Below, in pieces: positions 10,101 to 20,071 of a stretch of 64,000 nt of DNA. The notes under the pieces were generated by a model, which saw only the letters and a list, made by a program, of their open reading frames with translations, ran no database searches and was not told where the DNA came from. This DNA comes from Geosiphon pyriformis (lineage: Eukaryota; Glomeromycota; Glomeromycetes; Archaeosporales; Geosiphonaceae): positions 489,258 through 553,257 of the forward strand of contig JAAOMT010000503.1 in NCBI GenBank assembly GCA_016748015.1, written 5' to 3'. Position 1 is the stretch's first letter. Each line of letters opens with the position of its first letter. A program made the position numbers and the translations under genes.

Positions 10101-10898
10101 TCATCCATTTATTGTTTGTAATATAATATTTACATATCTGCAAAGTTGTAAAAAGTCTGGAATGGTACTTGGTGGTTGGTCTTCAACTTCAGAGCCTAAG
10201 TATTTAATAATAGTTTTTTTTGGTATCTCAATAATGTGTTCAATAATGTGTTCAGTATTGTTGTGAATGGGAATTTTAATGTGTTTGTGGTTCTTGGCTG
10301 GTATGTATAGATTAACTAATCCAATTTCTCCTGATTCACAAAGGATTGCTTCTGCTTCAAAAATCTGTATCTGATTCTTTACTTTTCTCTTTATAGCTAA
10401 CATGTACTGGTCATATAGTGGAATAGAAATTGACTGATGGGTGGAGATAATTTCTCTCTTGTCAATAACTTTTTCCTCCACCATATTAATTGGTATATCT
10501 ATTCTATTCATGGATCCAAATCTTTGTATCCCTTTAATTGTAATTTTTAATTCTTTTCTGTTTTCTACTGATACTAATTGAGCTACTTTAACCAGAAACA
10601 AGAATATTGTCTGTGCTATCTTTTTATTTGGCTCTATTGTATATGTCTTTTTTGAGCCATTTTGTAGTATTGCAATAATATTTTCTATATACCCTGCATC
10701 AATTATTCCTTCTTTGATATTGATTCCTTTTTTGGCTAAGCTACTCCTAGAAATTAACTGAACTATTGTTGTTGCTGGAATTTCCAGTGCTATTTTAAGA
10801 TTAATACATGTGCGTAAATATGGTTTCAATTTGATGGCATCTTTTCCTGAATATCTTAGATCAAATCCAGCATCAGTATCATGTGTATGTTTTGGCAT
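10101..10898 (-). CDS. dUTPase domain segment of the Gypsy-A polyprotein (265-codon open frame)
   Basis: All five trimeric dUTPase motifs are recognisable: motif 1 DTDAGFDLRYSG near residue 6, motif 2 SRSSLAKKGI near 48, motif 3 GIIDAGYIENI near 63 (with the Asp-x-x-Tyr pair that stacks on uracil), motif 4 EPNKKIAQTIF near 88, and a Gly/Arg/Phe motif 5, KGIQRFGS, near 122. Trimeric dUTPases hydrolyse dUTP to dUMP and keep uracil out of new DNA. In a retroelement the domain could protect cDNA. Residues 140-265 form a second part, with IFEAEAILCESGEIGLVNLYI, that I do not recognise. Motif 3 has Glu-Asn where Gly-Glu/Asn is usual, and motif 5 lacks the usual GGFG/STG form (GSMN), so activity is doubtful. 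It is the longest intact frame in this element. dUTPase-bearing gypsy elements are known in basidiomycetes. Confidence 0.75.
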   Translation of the reverse strand: MPKHTHDTDAGFDLRYSGKDAIKLKPYLRTCINLKIALEIPATTIVQLISRSSLAKKGINIKEGIIDAGYIENIIAILQNGSKKTYTIEPNKKIAQTIFLFLVKVAQLVSVENRKELKITIKGIQRFGSMNRIDIPINMVEEKVIDKREIISTHQSISIPLYDQYMLAIKRKVKNQIQIFEAEAILCESGEIGLVNLYIPAKNHKHIKIPIHNNTEHIIEHIIEIPKKTIIKYLGSEVEDQPPSTIPDFLQLCRYVNIILQTING

Positions 10899-11089
10899 AA
10901 TACTTTTATTATTATTGTTAAACTATTTAAGTTTCTGCTTCTTGGTAAGGTTAGGAAGTGTGATAAATGTTTTGGGATTTGAATCAGAATCTGAATTGTT
11001 ATTATTTTTCTTGCCATATTAAGTAAAACTAGAATCATTGTTTTCATTATCATTATTGTCAGAGTTTGAATTGGGATTGTAAATTGATT

Positions 11090-11750
11090 CCAATTCTAAT
11101 GTGCAACTACTGATTGGTACTTTTTCCTTTGAGATTATGTAGATTATGTGGATTGGCAGATTGTAAATGAGATCACACTTATTACAATATTAAAAGTTAC
11201 ATAGGATTAAATAGTGGTCACATAATTAGGTGTTTATCTCTTTCAAGCATTGTTCTTGCTCTTCTCTTATTGGTGCCAAATTTTGATAATGTTTGTAAAA
11301 TTTCTCTGGGCCTGTCTCAATATTCAAAAAGATGTCTGGATTGAGAATAAGAATGATGTCAACTAGTTCCGGAGGATTGTTCTTTATCTTTAGAATCTCA
11401 CTAAGTAAAGTGTCTTCTATTTTGGCATTGGCCATTCACCAGATCTTGTTTTCATTATGTGGGTAACCATTCAAGTAAAAAATTGCTCAGTGCCAGACAG
11501 CAGTAACAGATGTTTTATAACTTACTCAGTTACTGATGAGAATCATATATTAACATGAAGCATCACACGTTCTTTCTTGACTAGGAATGTCATTTTACAT
11601 TCTTTCATCAAGTAATCATTCATTACAAATGAGACATGGCTTGTTATTTCACTTTTTTTGTTTTTTTGGGTAGCCATAGCATTCTCTATGACACAGCTTA
11701 TAGTAGTAGTGGATTTTTGTCCAATAGTCTTTGTCAGGTGCAATCCAAGC
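11090..11750 (-). pseudogene. Cys-rich modules and linker of Gypsy-A polyprotein
   Basis: Broken frames carry paired cysteines. A first group reads KLCHREC (C-x3-C), then in a shifted frame PCLICNE (C-x2-C) and TCDASC, over about 11,550-11,720. A second group reads CDHY..., then YCNKCDLIY, near 11,140-11,225. Between them a 69-codon frame at 11,226-11,435 holds the linker (PPELVDIILILNPDIFLNIE), followed by an Asn/Ser-rich stretch into the dUTPase. The pairs look like zinc-binding modules. They are not part of the standard gypsy protease-RT-integrase set. Confidence 0.5.
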
Positions 11751-11759
11751 TTCCATGAA

Positions 11760-12470
11760 AGAAAGTTTTTTTCTATAGTCCTTGTATTTGAGAGGTATAT
11801 ATGGTGGCTTCTTTATTAGTTTATGTGAGTACTCTTTTTTCCAGTCATTAGTCATTCCTTCTGTGGTGGTGGTTTCTTTAGGTATGTCTTTTTCCTTTCC
11901 TTTTTCTTTGTTGTCCCAGAAAAATACTGATGGTAACTCATTGTGTTCCATGTTGGTCCAGAAAACTTGGTATGCTTCCCAGGTAAGTTTTTTTTCTTCT
12001 TTTTCGAACTCAATGAGTAGTGCTGATGGCATGATAATAGGCTTGAAGTGGTCACACATGGCTGGTACACATGTGTATTGACCATTCTGGCTAAGCTAGA
12101 GCTCTTGAGTGTTCCAATCAAGTGTCATATTGGTTTTGAACAATCAGTCATTGCCAATGAGTGCTTGGTATTGAGTGGCTTCCATAACTAATATCTTGAT
12201 TGGTATAATAATATCGTTGACTTTGATGAATAGGTCATTTATTTTACCAATTGGAGTCTTGGTGGCTTCATTAGCTGTAATTATCCTTGTACTGGTAGCT
12301 TGATTAACTTGGCAACCTAATTGGTTTATGAGCTGTCTTATGATGATACTGTCAGCTGATCCACTATCTAAGATCAGTTTGATGGAATGGCCATCAATTT
12401 TGGCATTAGTTTATATCATAGTAATGGGTTTTTCCTCAAAAGCAGCTCTACTGAACAAAGAGACTTTTGA
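11760..12470 (-). pseudogene. Aspartic protease remnant of Gypsy-A
   Basis: The active-site box LDSGSADSIIIRQLI is read at about 12,330-12,372 (DSG codons at 12,360-12,368), followed by INQLGCQV, then IITANEATKTPIG, then ATQYQALIGND near 12,150 with a stop directly after, and MTLDW. This is the retropepsin-like layout of gypsy elements, which cleaves Gag-Pol. The following 136-codon frame (11,649-12,059, starting at CDHFKP) has no recognised fold and leads into the Cys-rich region. A 86-codon plus-strand frame across the same bases is its antisense shadow. Confidence 0.65.
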
Positions 12471-12579
12471 TGGTTCTTCAATTTCAAAGGAAAATATAGC
12501 TACAAGTGACTCATCTTCTATGATGGTGGCTAATGGAATGTTGCTGATAAGTGTTGGTTGTTGGTTAGTTTTCAGATTA

Positions 12580-14773
12580 TTGGGTTAAGTGTCTTTTAAA
12601 ATAACCAAGAGACTTAAATAATATTGGAAATTCGAGTTTTGTGTGTACCCAGTTCCTGAATTCCGAGACCATAATCCTAATTGTTGTGTAGAGAAGCTGG
12701 GGATTAGTTGGTAAACAACTATTGCTGATCTCCAATTTTGAGTGACTCTTGATCTAGAGTTTTTTAATGTCATTTGAGCTGGATTTGATGACAGTATTTG
12801 AATTGCAGATGTCTGATAAATTATTTGTGACTGCAGTGGTTGATATATTACTTGTGGCTGTGGTTGATAAATTGGGGTTTAATATATGGTTGGTTGATAA
12901 ATAGGCTGCTGCATTATTGGTAGGTAAGTGGATTGATATTGATCTTAATTTACATAATAATTCAGCATTTAAAGTCCATAATTGGGTTTTTATATTGATT
13001 TTCCAATTGTATATTACTATAAGAATGGCAGTTAGCTTGAATATGGCCTTGTTTACTACAGTTGTGGTAGACACATGTCTCTGGCTGCCATGGCTGATTG
13101 GATGATAATGACGGATATGGCTGATTTTGGAAATGATTTGCATTTTTGAAATTATTGTGTCATTGTGATGGTTAATAAATTCCGCAATTGTCAGTTAAGT
13201 ATCTCTCAATTTTCTAATTGATTGAATCACTGAATTGCTTTAGTTTGGAATCCAAGTCAGATGATTCATTTATTACTAGATTTATGGCTTAAGTGTGATT
13301 AGCTTCTAATTCAGCTAATTCAAAATTTCTGGTGCATGTGACTGTGTCTTGTAAGTTGACTAGATATAGTGGCCATATGTGTTACAGAATACTACTGCAT
13401 AATACACAAATAAACTGATTCAGAATCTGGGCTGTAGTAAAATAATTGGCATCGATGGCTTGTATTTGGCATAGATTTTGATGGAAATATTCCAAGTAAG
13501 TGGTGACTGCTTCAGTATCTTCTTGTTTGATGGTGGTGAAGATATTGGCCAAGCAATTAATGCTGTTGCTGTTACTAAAATATCTTAAAAATTCTAATTT
13601 AAATGCATCAAATGTTTGGGGTTTCTGAACTAGGCTATGATATCATAAATTGACAGCATTTTGAAGAAAATAGGAGATTGCTTGAAGAGCTCTGGCATCA
13701 TTCCAGTTATTAGTAATGATGGCTTTGGTAACATCATTGATCCATGTTTGGGCATCATCCTCTTTGCCAGAAAATTTTTCTAGCTTTGTAATAGGTGTGT
13801 ATGCCATTTGTGCAATTAGTTGTTAGTGTAGTGATTGAAGTTGTTGTTGTAACTGTTGAAGCAGCTGCTGAGGTTGTTGAGATGGTTAAAGTGGCTATTG
13901 AATAGGTTGTTGAAGTGGCTGCTGTTGAATCAGTTTAATAATCAGTTCAATTGGTGACTGATTGATAACAATTACTGAAGGTAAGTTTTGCTGATTAATT
14001 GTTTTGGGATTTGGATTGTTTTAAGTTTGCTGGGTTTGAATATTTGGAGTTTCAACTTTTGGATTTTTTAGGATTGGGTTTTGGTAAGTAAATTTCTGAT
14101 CCTCACTTTTTTCTTCTTCTGATTCAGTTACTTCTCATGAACTTGCAGTTCTGAAATCTGGTTGAGGTAGTGGTAATCGAAATTCTGATGGTGTTGGTGA
14201 TCATAATTTAAATCCTTCAAAATATTCACTATATGGTCCTAATAACTCTGCTTTTTTTTGCTTATTTTAAAATAAAAATTGTTCAAAAGTTAATGTTGCA
14301 TTTGATGTGAACACATCTGTTGAGAAGATATTGATGACACTTTCTAGTGTATAATAATATGATAAATTGGTTGGTGATTTAACTCTGGTTTTCTTCCAAG
14401 TAAATGGTTGTATCTTTTTGAGTATTACTACTGGTGTTTGCAATTTTCCTTTGTCTTTGTCTATGTAGATAATAGGGAATTGTTGTTGGGTATATCTTTT
14501 AATGGTTTGATTGATTTCCTTAATGATTGGTACAAAACTGTAATTCTTTGGTAAACTGGTATGTTAAAACAATTTTGTATAAAAAATTTTTCTTACAGAT
14601 TCAATGTTAACTGTTCTTCCTAAGCAGTTTGTGATTTTATTATTAACGTAAAAGTTAAAGACTAATTCTGCTGGGAAATGGTTATTGTTTAATCCTAATT
14701 GTTGGCTGTACTGTTGAAACAAAAATTTGGTGAATTCTAAATAGTTTGCTCCTATAATTTCTGATTCTGCCAC
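12580..14773 (-). pseudogene. gag remnant of Gypsy-A
   Basis: It starts at 14,773 (MAESEIIGANYLEFTKFLFQ), 60 bp after the primer-binding site. A capsid-like domain follows in broken frames around 13,400-13,800 (WINDVTKAIITNNWNDARAL, then TYLEYFHQNL), and a zinc knuckle CVYHNCSKQGHIQANC near 13,010-13,085 (C-x4-C-x4-H-x4-C, a spacing variant of CCHC). A Gln/Pro/Leu-rich linker lies at 13,830-14,050. Several in-frame stops, mostly at Gln or Trp codon positions, inactivate it. It resembles Gypsy-B gag in layout but not closely in sequence. Confidence 0.7.
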
Positions 14774-14816
14774 TTTTGTATAATTGTTGTTGGTGCTGGT
14801 TCTCTGTAAGATTATA

Positions 14817-14833
14817 CCTCATAGGGAGCACCA
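14817..14833 (-). promoter_or_regulatory. tRNA primer-binding site of autonomous Gypsy-A
   Basis: In element sense TGGTGCTCCCTATGAGG lies two bases after the 5' LTR end. It has the same core as the site at 3,236. Confidence 0.7.
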
Positions 14834-14835
14834 AA

Positions 14836-15668
14836 TATTACAGATGATTATTTGGGGTCTCAAATCAAATAACAAAACTTGTAACTTGGTGCTCAGAAGC
14901 TATTTGTGATGATAGTGATCTGAAGGTATTATTATCTGAAAGTTTTGGTTGAGTTTTTTGTATAATAGGCAAAGTTTTAATAGGTGTTTATTCATAGCTT
15001 TCCAGAATCACAATTCTGTCAATTTCTTTCTTCAGCTTAATGGCCAGTACTCTTCTGATAAGTAATCCATAATTCTTTTATGTGCTTTACCTATTTGCAG
15101 AGGTCTTTTACCAGACAATTCTTGATGTCAATAACTCAGCGCTTTAATTTTTTAATCAATTAGTACATGATAAAAAATAAAAAAAAATAAAAAAAATAAA
15201 AAAAAATAAAGAAATAAGCCAAGATAATAAAGTTAATATTCCATCAATAGCCATAATCAAGAGCTATTATTCCAGTATGGTTAAGTATCAATTATTATTA
15301 ACATAAAGTATTGATAGTGAAAAGTAGATTTGAGATAGTAATTAATTATTTATTTGATATTTGTGATGTAGAAAGTTGATTAGATCAAATCTAAACTAAA
15401 AGGTCTGTCTTTTTTTACTTCTAATACTACTGATATATATATATAATTGAGATTTCTCAATTTCTTAATTTTTTACACCAGAAATCTTGCAATTTCTTTG
15501 AAAAAAATTTTGGAATTCTGGAATTCTGTGATTTCTTATATGAGAATCCTGAAATTCTTGGAATCCTGCAATTTCTTTGAGAGAAATCCTGGAATTCCAT
15601 ATTTACTATGGCTATTTCTGATTGGCTAATTTATATGTTAATATACTTTCTATATTCTATGAGTTACA
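14836..15668 (-). repeat. 5' LTR of autonomous Gypsy-A (833 bp)
   Basis: In element sense it starts TGTAACTCATAG and ends ATCTGTAATA. U3 carries repeats of GAATTC and GAAATTGCAGGATT and a TATATATATA box near 15,430-15,445. The R/U5 part is shared with the non-autonomous LTRs. Confidence 0.85.
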
Positions 15669-16009
15669 CTGGCCATTAAGTTGAAGAAAGAAATTAACAA
15701 AATTGTGATTCTGGGAATCTATAAATAAACAACTATTGAATCTCTGTTGATTATACAAAGAACTCAACCAAAATCTTTAGATAACAATATCTTTAGATCA
15801 CTATTATCGTGAATAGCTTCTGAGCACCAAGTTACAGATTTTGTTATTTGATTTGAGACCCCAAATAATCACTTATAATATTTGGTGCTTTCTGTAAGAT
15901 ATAATCCAACAGAGAATTAACACTAGTAACAACCATACAAGAAAGTAGCAGACCAAGAGAAAACAAGGGAAAATCATTTAGTATTCATGAAATCTTTATT
16001 TTACTATTA

Positions 16010-16580
16010 TCTTTGATAAAAAATTATTAAATTCAAACTCCAATTATTCAAGACCCAATTATTAAAACCCCAAACATTCAAAAATTACTGTTGATAAATT
16101 TGTCAAAACTCATTAAATTCAAACTTTGATTATTCAAAATCTGATTGTTAAAACCCTGAATATTCAAAACTTACTGTTGATAAATTTGTTAAAAATTCAT
16201 TAAATTAAAACTCTAATTATTCAAGACCCAATCATTAAAACCTTGAACATTCAAAAATTACCATTGATAAATTTATTAAAACTTGTTAAATTAAAACTCC
16301 ATTTATTTAAAACCCAATTATTAAAACCCCAAACATTCAAAACTTACCTTTAATAAACTTGTTAAAATTCATTAAAACTCTGACTATTCAAGACCTGATT
16401 GTTTAAAAACCCAAACATTTGAAACCTGATAATTCCAATCTTATTATCATACAAAAAAACTTACCATCGATAAAACTTGTTAAACCTTTAGTAATTCAAA
16501 CTCTAGAAATTATTCAAAAACCCAAATATTTGAAGTCTGATAAATTTCAAACTCTGCTATCATACAAGAAAACTTACTTC
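16010..16580 (+). repeat. Leader tandem repeat of non-autonomous Gypsy-A copy 2
   Basis: The same array as at 3,362-3,940, with about six units starting GATAAATTTGTTAAAA, diverged mainly by C/T and G/A differences. Confidence 0.75.
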
Positions 16581-16859
16581 CAATAGCCCAATAAAACCTA
16601 ATTTCCACAGTACCAATAAATCAGCAAAACTCACCTGATGGTCCTGAGTCAAAATATTGGGACATAGTCACAATCCACTTTTATGTGTCATATATTCAAA
16701 TAAAAGTCAATCAGTGAAAACAAATGAGAATTAGAATCGGAACTTAATCCCAATTCAAACTCTGTTAATAACAATGACAATTTAAACTCTGTCAACAATA
16801 ATTCAAACTCTGCTTCAAACATCAAACAATATATTACACTTTTAGATCTTACAATGGAG

Positions 16860-17060
16860 CAGAAATTAATTAAATTCAGTAATAATAATAAAAGCATTAT
16901 GTCTGAATATGCACATAATACAGATACAAGATTTGAACATGAATATTCTGAACAGATCACTATAGTTAAAAACCCCAGTCACATATAAAATTAGATTTAT
17001 AAATAGCAATAGAAATTATAGCAACAACATTGATACAAAAGAGAAATTTAGAAAATTTTG
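16860..17060 (+). pseudogene. dUTPase stub of non-autonomous Gypsy-A copy 2
   Basis: It matches copy 1. The motif 1 region here encodes a form of HNTDTRFEHEYSEQ, more degraded than in copy 1, and is cut before motif 3. It is followed by a purine tract and the LTR at 17,090. It is non-coding in effect. Confidence 0.6.
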
Positions 17061-17089
17061 CAAAAGCTTAATATAAAAAGAAGAGATAA

Positions 17090-17965
17090 TGTTATTTATA
17101 AAGAAAACAGATATAGAAAAATAGTAGACCAATAAGAGAGTAATAATTAGCACATGAGCACATTGTTTAGCAATGTGAAGCAATATGAAACGATGTTAGA
17201 AAATTAGGGCATATTATTTAGCAATATGAGCATTGTTTAAGAAATCATAGCACATCACTCAAGAATGTGAGCAATTTCATAGAACATAAATTAAGTATAT
17301 ATAGCAGTAGTATTAAAAGGTAAAAAATTAGACTTTCAAAGTCAGTAAGATTCTTAAAGTCAATTAGACTTGTAAGTTATAATTATTATAATTTCCAAGA
17401 CCTTTTAGTTTAGATTTGATCTAAGCAACCTTCTACATCACAAATATCAATAAATAATGATTCATTATCTTAATCCACTTCCTATTATCAACACTTTATG
17501 TTAATAGTAATTGATACTTAACCACACTGGAACAATAGCTCTTGATCACAGCTATTAACAAGATACTAACATTTATCATCTTGGCTTATTTTTTTATTTT
17601 TTTTATTTTTTTTTATTTTTTTTTGTTATTTCTTTTTTGTTGTTTATTAATTGATTAAGAATTAAGTGCTGAATTATTGACATCAAGGATTGCCTGGTAA
17701 AAGACCTCTGTGAGTGAATAGAGCACATAAAGGAATTATGTATTACTTATTAGAAGAGTACTGGTTATTAAGCTAAAGAAAAAAATTGACAGAATTGTGA
17801 TTCTGGAAAGCTATGGATAAACAACTATTGAATTTCTGTTTATTATACAAAGAACTTAACCAAAATCTTCTGATAACAATACTTTCAGATTACTATCATC
17901 ACGAATAGCTTCTGAATACTAAGTTACAAGTTTTGTTATTTGATTTGAGACCCCAAATAATTACA
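17090..17965 (+). repeat. Last LTR of the Gypsy-A tandem
   Basis: It starts TGTTATTTATAAAG after AAAAAGAAGAGATAA. It shows decayed forms of the U3 palindromes (for example CACATTGTTTAGCAATGTG at about 17,158), a TATA-like box and a long T-rich tract at 17,590-17,635. It ends within the terminal CAAATAATTACA at about 17,965. Confidence 0.75.
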
Positions 17966-18415
17966 TCAAAAAATTGGTTCAGGATGCTTTTGTTTATCTT
18001 ATTAGTAAAAACAACTGCACATAATCTTGGAATTCTTTTAGAGAAAGCTGGTAAAAAAATCTGCATTATAAATTGATTATTGAATATTAATAATAAAACA
18101 TGTTGTGCTGTAGTTGGCTTTAAATCTGATAAGAATTTGGAATCTGTTTTTTGCATAAAGCCAATCTTTGGTGGTATAAAACTTTTTTGGACAAGAATAA
18201 ATTTGGTATATTATAAGAAATATGAATATTTTAAACATTCTGTTCTAGAGTATAATATTTCTGGTTTTTATGTTTTATTTAGCCCAAGTGGCTAGCCATA
18301 TATAAAAAATCTATAAGTTATGTTTAATTTAAGCCACTTAGTTTGGTTCTATGTACTAGATAATAGTTGGATTATACTCATTAAATAAATAAAAAAATAA
18401 AAAAAAATTATATAA
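17966..18415 (+). mobile_element. LINE remnant: ORF1 fragment joined to LINE 3' end
   Basis: A plus-strand frame at about 18,080-18,295 encodes the end of an RRM-like region (CAVVGFKSDKNLESVF, then KPIFGGIKL) and then a zinc-knuckle relic in which all three Cys are Tyr: YKKYEYFKHSVLEY (Y-x2-Y-x4-H-x4-Y). The next bases are the LINE 3' end: GGCTAGCCA, then TTTGGTTCTATGTACTAGAT, then ACTCATTAAATAAATAAAAAAATAAAA. These match the reversed LINE-C end at 61,656-61,770. ORF2 is absent, so this is an internally deleted copy. G-to-A change explains Cys to Tyr. Confidence 0.7.
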
Positions 18416-18529
18416 AAATCTTAAAGTAAAAAAAGATTTAATTATAATAAATTGTGTTATTAAAAATTTTATTAATGTTTTAATTAATTTGTTTAAGAAT
18501 TTTACTAGTCTTAAGACTAAAATAAATTT

Positions 18530-18870
18530 TGTTTAAATGAATAATAATATAAATAATGCTAAAATATTAAAAAAATAACTTTCATTATAATTATTAATAT
18601 TTATTTTAAATTTGATTATAAAATAATAACTTTTTTTTTTATTTAAATAATAATAACAATATGTTTTACTGTAATGTTTTTTATGTATTTTGCATTTATA
18701 ATTTTTTTTAATGTTAATTTTTTTGTTTGCTAATAATAATTTTGAAACAATTTGTATTTTTGCTTTTAATGAGATTTCAAAAGCAATTTTAAGATTAATT
18801 TTGGTCAATAACTGTGGTTGTAAGATCAAAGCTTTTTTTTTATGTGCTTTTTATCTTATTGCTCAAACAC
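18530..18870 (-). pseudogene. Heavily decayed dUTPase fragment
   Basis: A 98-codon minus-strand frame reads INLKIAFEISLKAKIQIVSK, aligning with INLKIALEIPATTIVQLISR of the Gypsy-A dUTPase, then ANKKINIKK against AKKGINIKE. Beyond that it is eroded to Lys/Asn/Ile/Tyr-rich sequence. It is a separate, older insertion from the same family, in a very A+T-rich setting. Confidence 0.6.
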
Positions 18871-19190
18871 TCTCTATGTTTTCAACAACTCTGTTTATAA
18901 ATAACTATATATGTGACAGCAACCATGCCTCTATGTGATCTTTTTTTAGGCTATTTGCTTTGTATTCGCAAACCCTACATGAAAAAAAACAGCATGATTA
19001 ATATTCAATGTTGTCCTTTTAAATAAAAAAGAATTTGCACCTACAGATTATCAATAGTGTTTCTTATCCAATCCTGATCAAAGTCCTTTTGTTGATTGTA
19101 TAGTGATTTTCATGGCTCCGATCTAAAAACTTGTGTTCTGAGGTCGGAAATTGTGGTCTATTCAAATGAAGAAATTGTCAAAAACTCATT
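18871..19190. other. Intergenic stretch, nothing recognised
   Basis: Base composition shifts here from the A+T-rich decay zone to a more balanced mix. I see no domain, RNA gene or repeat. Confidence 0.5.
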
Positions 19191-19960
19191 TATAAACAAT
19201 GAACGAAGCACATAATGACCTGGAAAATACGTGCCAATTGATAACTACTAAGATATTCTAGCAAATCTTGGGGTATATCCGGATGTAATTTTAGTTTGTA
19301 TGTACGATTTCCTTAAGTTCAGTTTTGGTAGACCTTTTCTTTGATGAAATTTCTGTCATCTGGATCAATAATGAAGGAATAACAGAGACTTATGACATGT
19401 TAATGGTTTAATTTAAAAAATCAATAGCCTGATTCAAAAACAACAAGGCATTACTGTTCATAACGGCATCTCATGCCAAACTTATAGAATTCATCCTCGA
19501 CAACTTTTTGAGACGCCAAGGACCATTTTTTGTTATTTTCCATTTTTTGGAATTCCTCTGTAAACCTATTAAAATTCATATTCGACATTTGCACTTTCTC
19601 AACTCTATCATCGTCTGTCACCAAATCCGACGTTTCTTGTGGATTACTTTGCTGGACACTATTGGAACTTCCGGCTAGAGAACTAGAGCACTTTATTCTG
19701 TTTTATCCTCTACTGAATTTAGCATAAATGCCTTTTAACATACCTTCTTACTCTCTATATAATCTGAATCCGTTTCACTTTCTAATGTTGAAGTCGGACT
19801 TTCTGCATATGATACTGGCATTCTCTAAGTCCCTTACTAGTTGTCAATGATGGATCTGCTTTATCTAACACAGTTCTGGCTACAAAGTTTCCTTCGTAGG
19901 TATTTCCGCTGTTTGGTGGAGATGCACTTGCTTAGATTGACAATTCTTTTCCCATGTTTT
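19190..19960 (-). pseudogene. Broken gene of a Glomeromycotina-type orphan family
   Basis: On the minus strand an open stretch at 19,702-19,455 encodes a Ser/Asp-rich segment, then NNKKWSLASQKVVEDEFYKF and GMRCRYE. A good intron (GTAATG...ATAAG, 19,454-19,389) joins it to YSFIIDPDDRNFIKEKVYQ, ending at a stop at 19,319. A one-base shift then restores TELKEIVHTN. The K-W-x-L-x-S-x-x-V-E-D...DPDD...ELKEI pattern is one I recall from many Rhizophagus hypothetical proteins; no function is known to me. Upstream, 19,740-19,940 holds a Ser/Pro-rich N-terminal part (SPPNSGNTYEGNFVARTVL) with a stop and a frameshift. It is either a pseudogene or a gene with introns I have mis-set. Confidence 0.45.
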
Positions 19961-20071
19961 TGCTGATTTATGATCAGGTCGTGAACCTTCGAATGAAAGA
20001 TTGGAACAATTAGCAATATTCACAAATTAACATATCTTTTTATTTCTCATCCCATCTGAACATCAGTCAAA

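Larger units (their letters stand above)
5118..15668 (-). mobile_element. Autonomous-type Gypsy-A LTR retrotransposon with dUTPase domain, inactivated
   Basis: A minus-strand Ty3/gypsy element with a 5' LTR at 14,836-15,668 (833 bp) and a 3' LTR at 5,118-6,573 (832 bp once a 620-bp inserted solo LTR and its duplication are removed). In element order the interior reads: primer-binding site, gag with zinc knuckle, aspartic protease, Cys-rich region, dUTPase domain, RT, RNase H, integrase, and a small extra frame. RT-RNase H-integrase order makes it Ty3/gypsy. The likely target duplication is CTGG (15,669) against CTAA (5,114), a 4-bp match with two G-to-A changes. Many stops and frameshifts and loss of catalytic Asp residues show it is dead. 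Confidence 0.85.
15669..17965 (+). mobile_element. Non-autonomous Gypsy-A element, copy 2
   Basis: It completes the shared LTR (15,669-15,880), then has a decayed primer-binding site (15,883), leader tandem repeats (16,010-16,580), a short Asn-rich frame with a dUTPase stub (16,730-17,060) and the last LTR (17,090-17,965). It is collinear with copy 1 at 3,234-5,117. The last LTR lacks its final CTTGTAACA-type terminus at 17,965, where a LINE fragment begins. Confidence 0.75.

Noticed and set aside
12328-12588. 86-codon plus-strand frame
   Set aside because: It lies antisense to the Gypsy-A protease (LDSGSAD); the minus-strand reading gives the meaningful protein.
18711-18938. 75-codon plus-strand frame
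   Set aside because: It is antisense to the decayed dUTPase fragment, which aligns with Gypsy-A on the minus strand.
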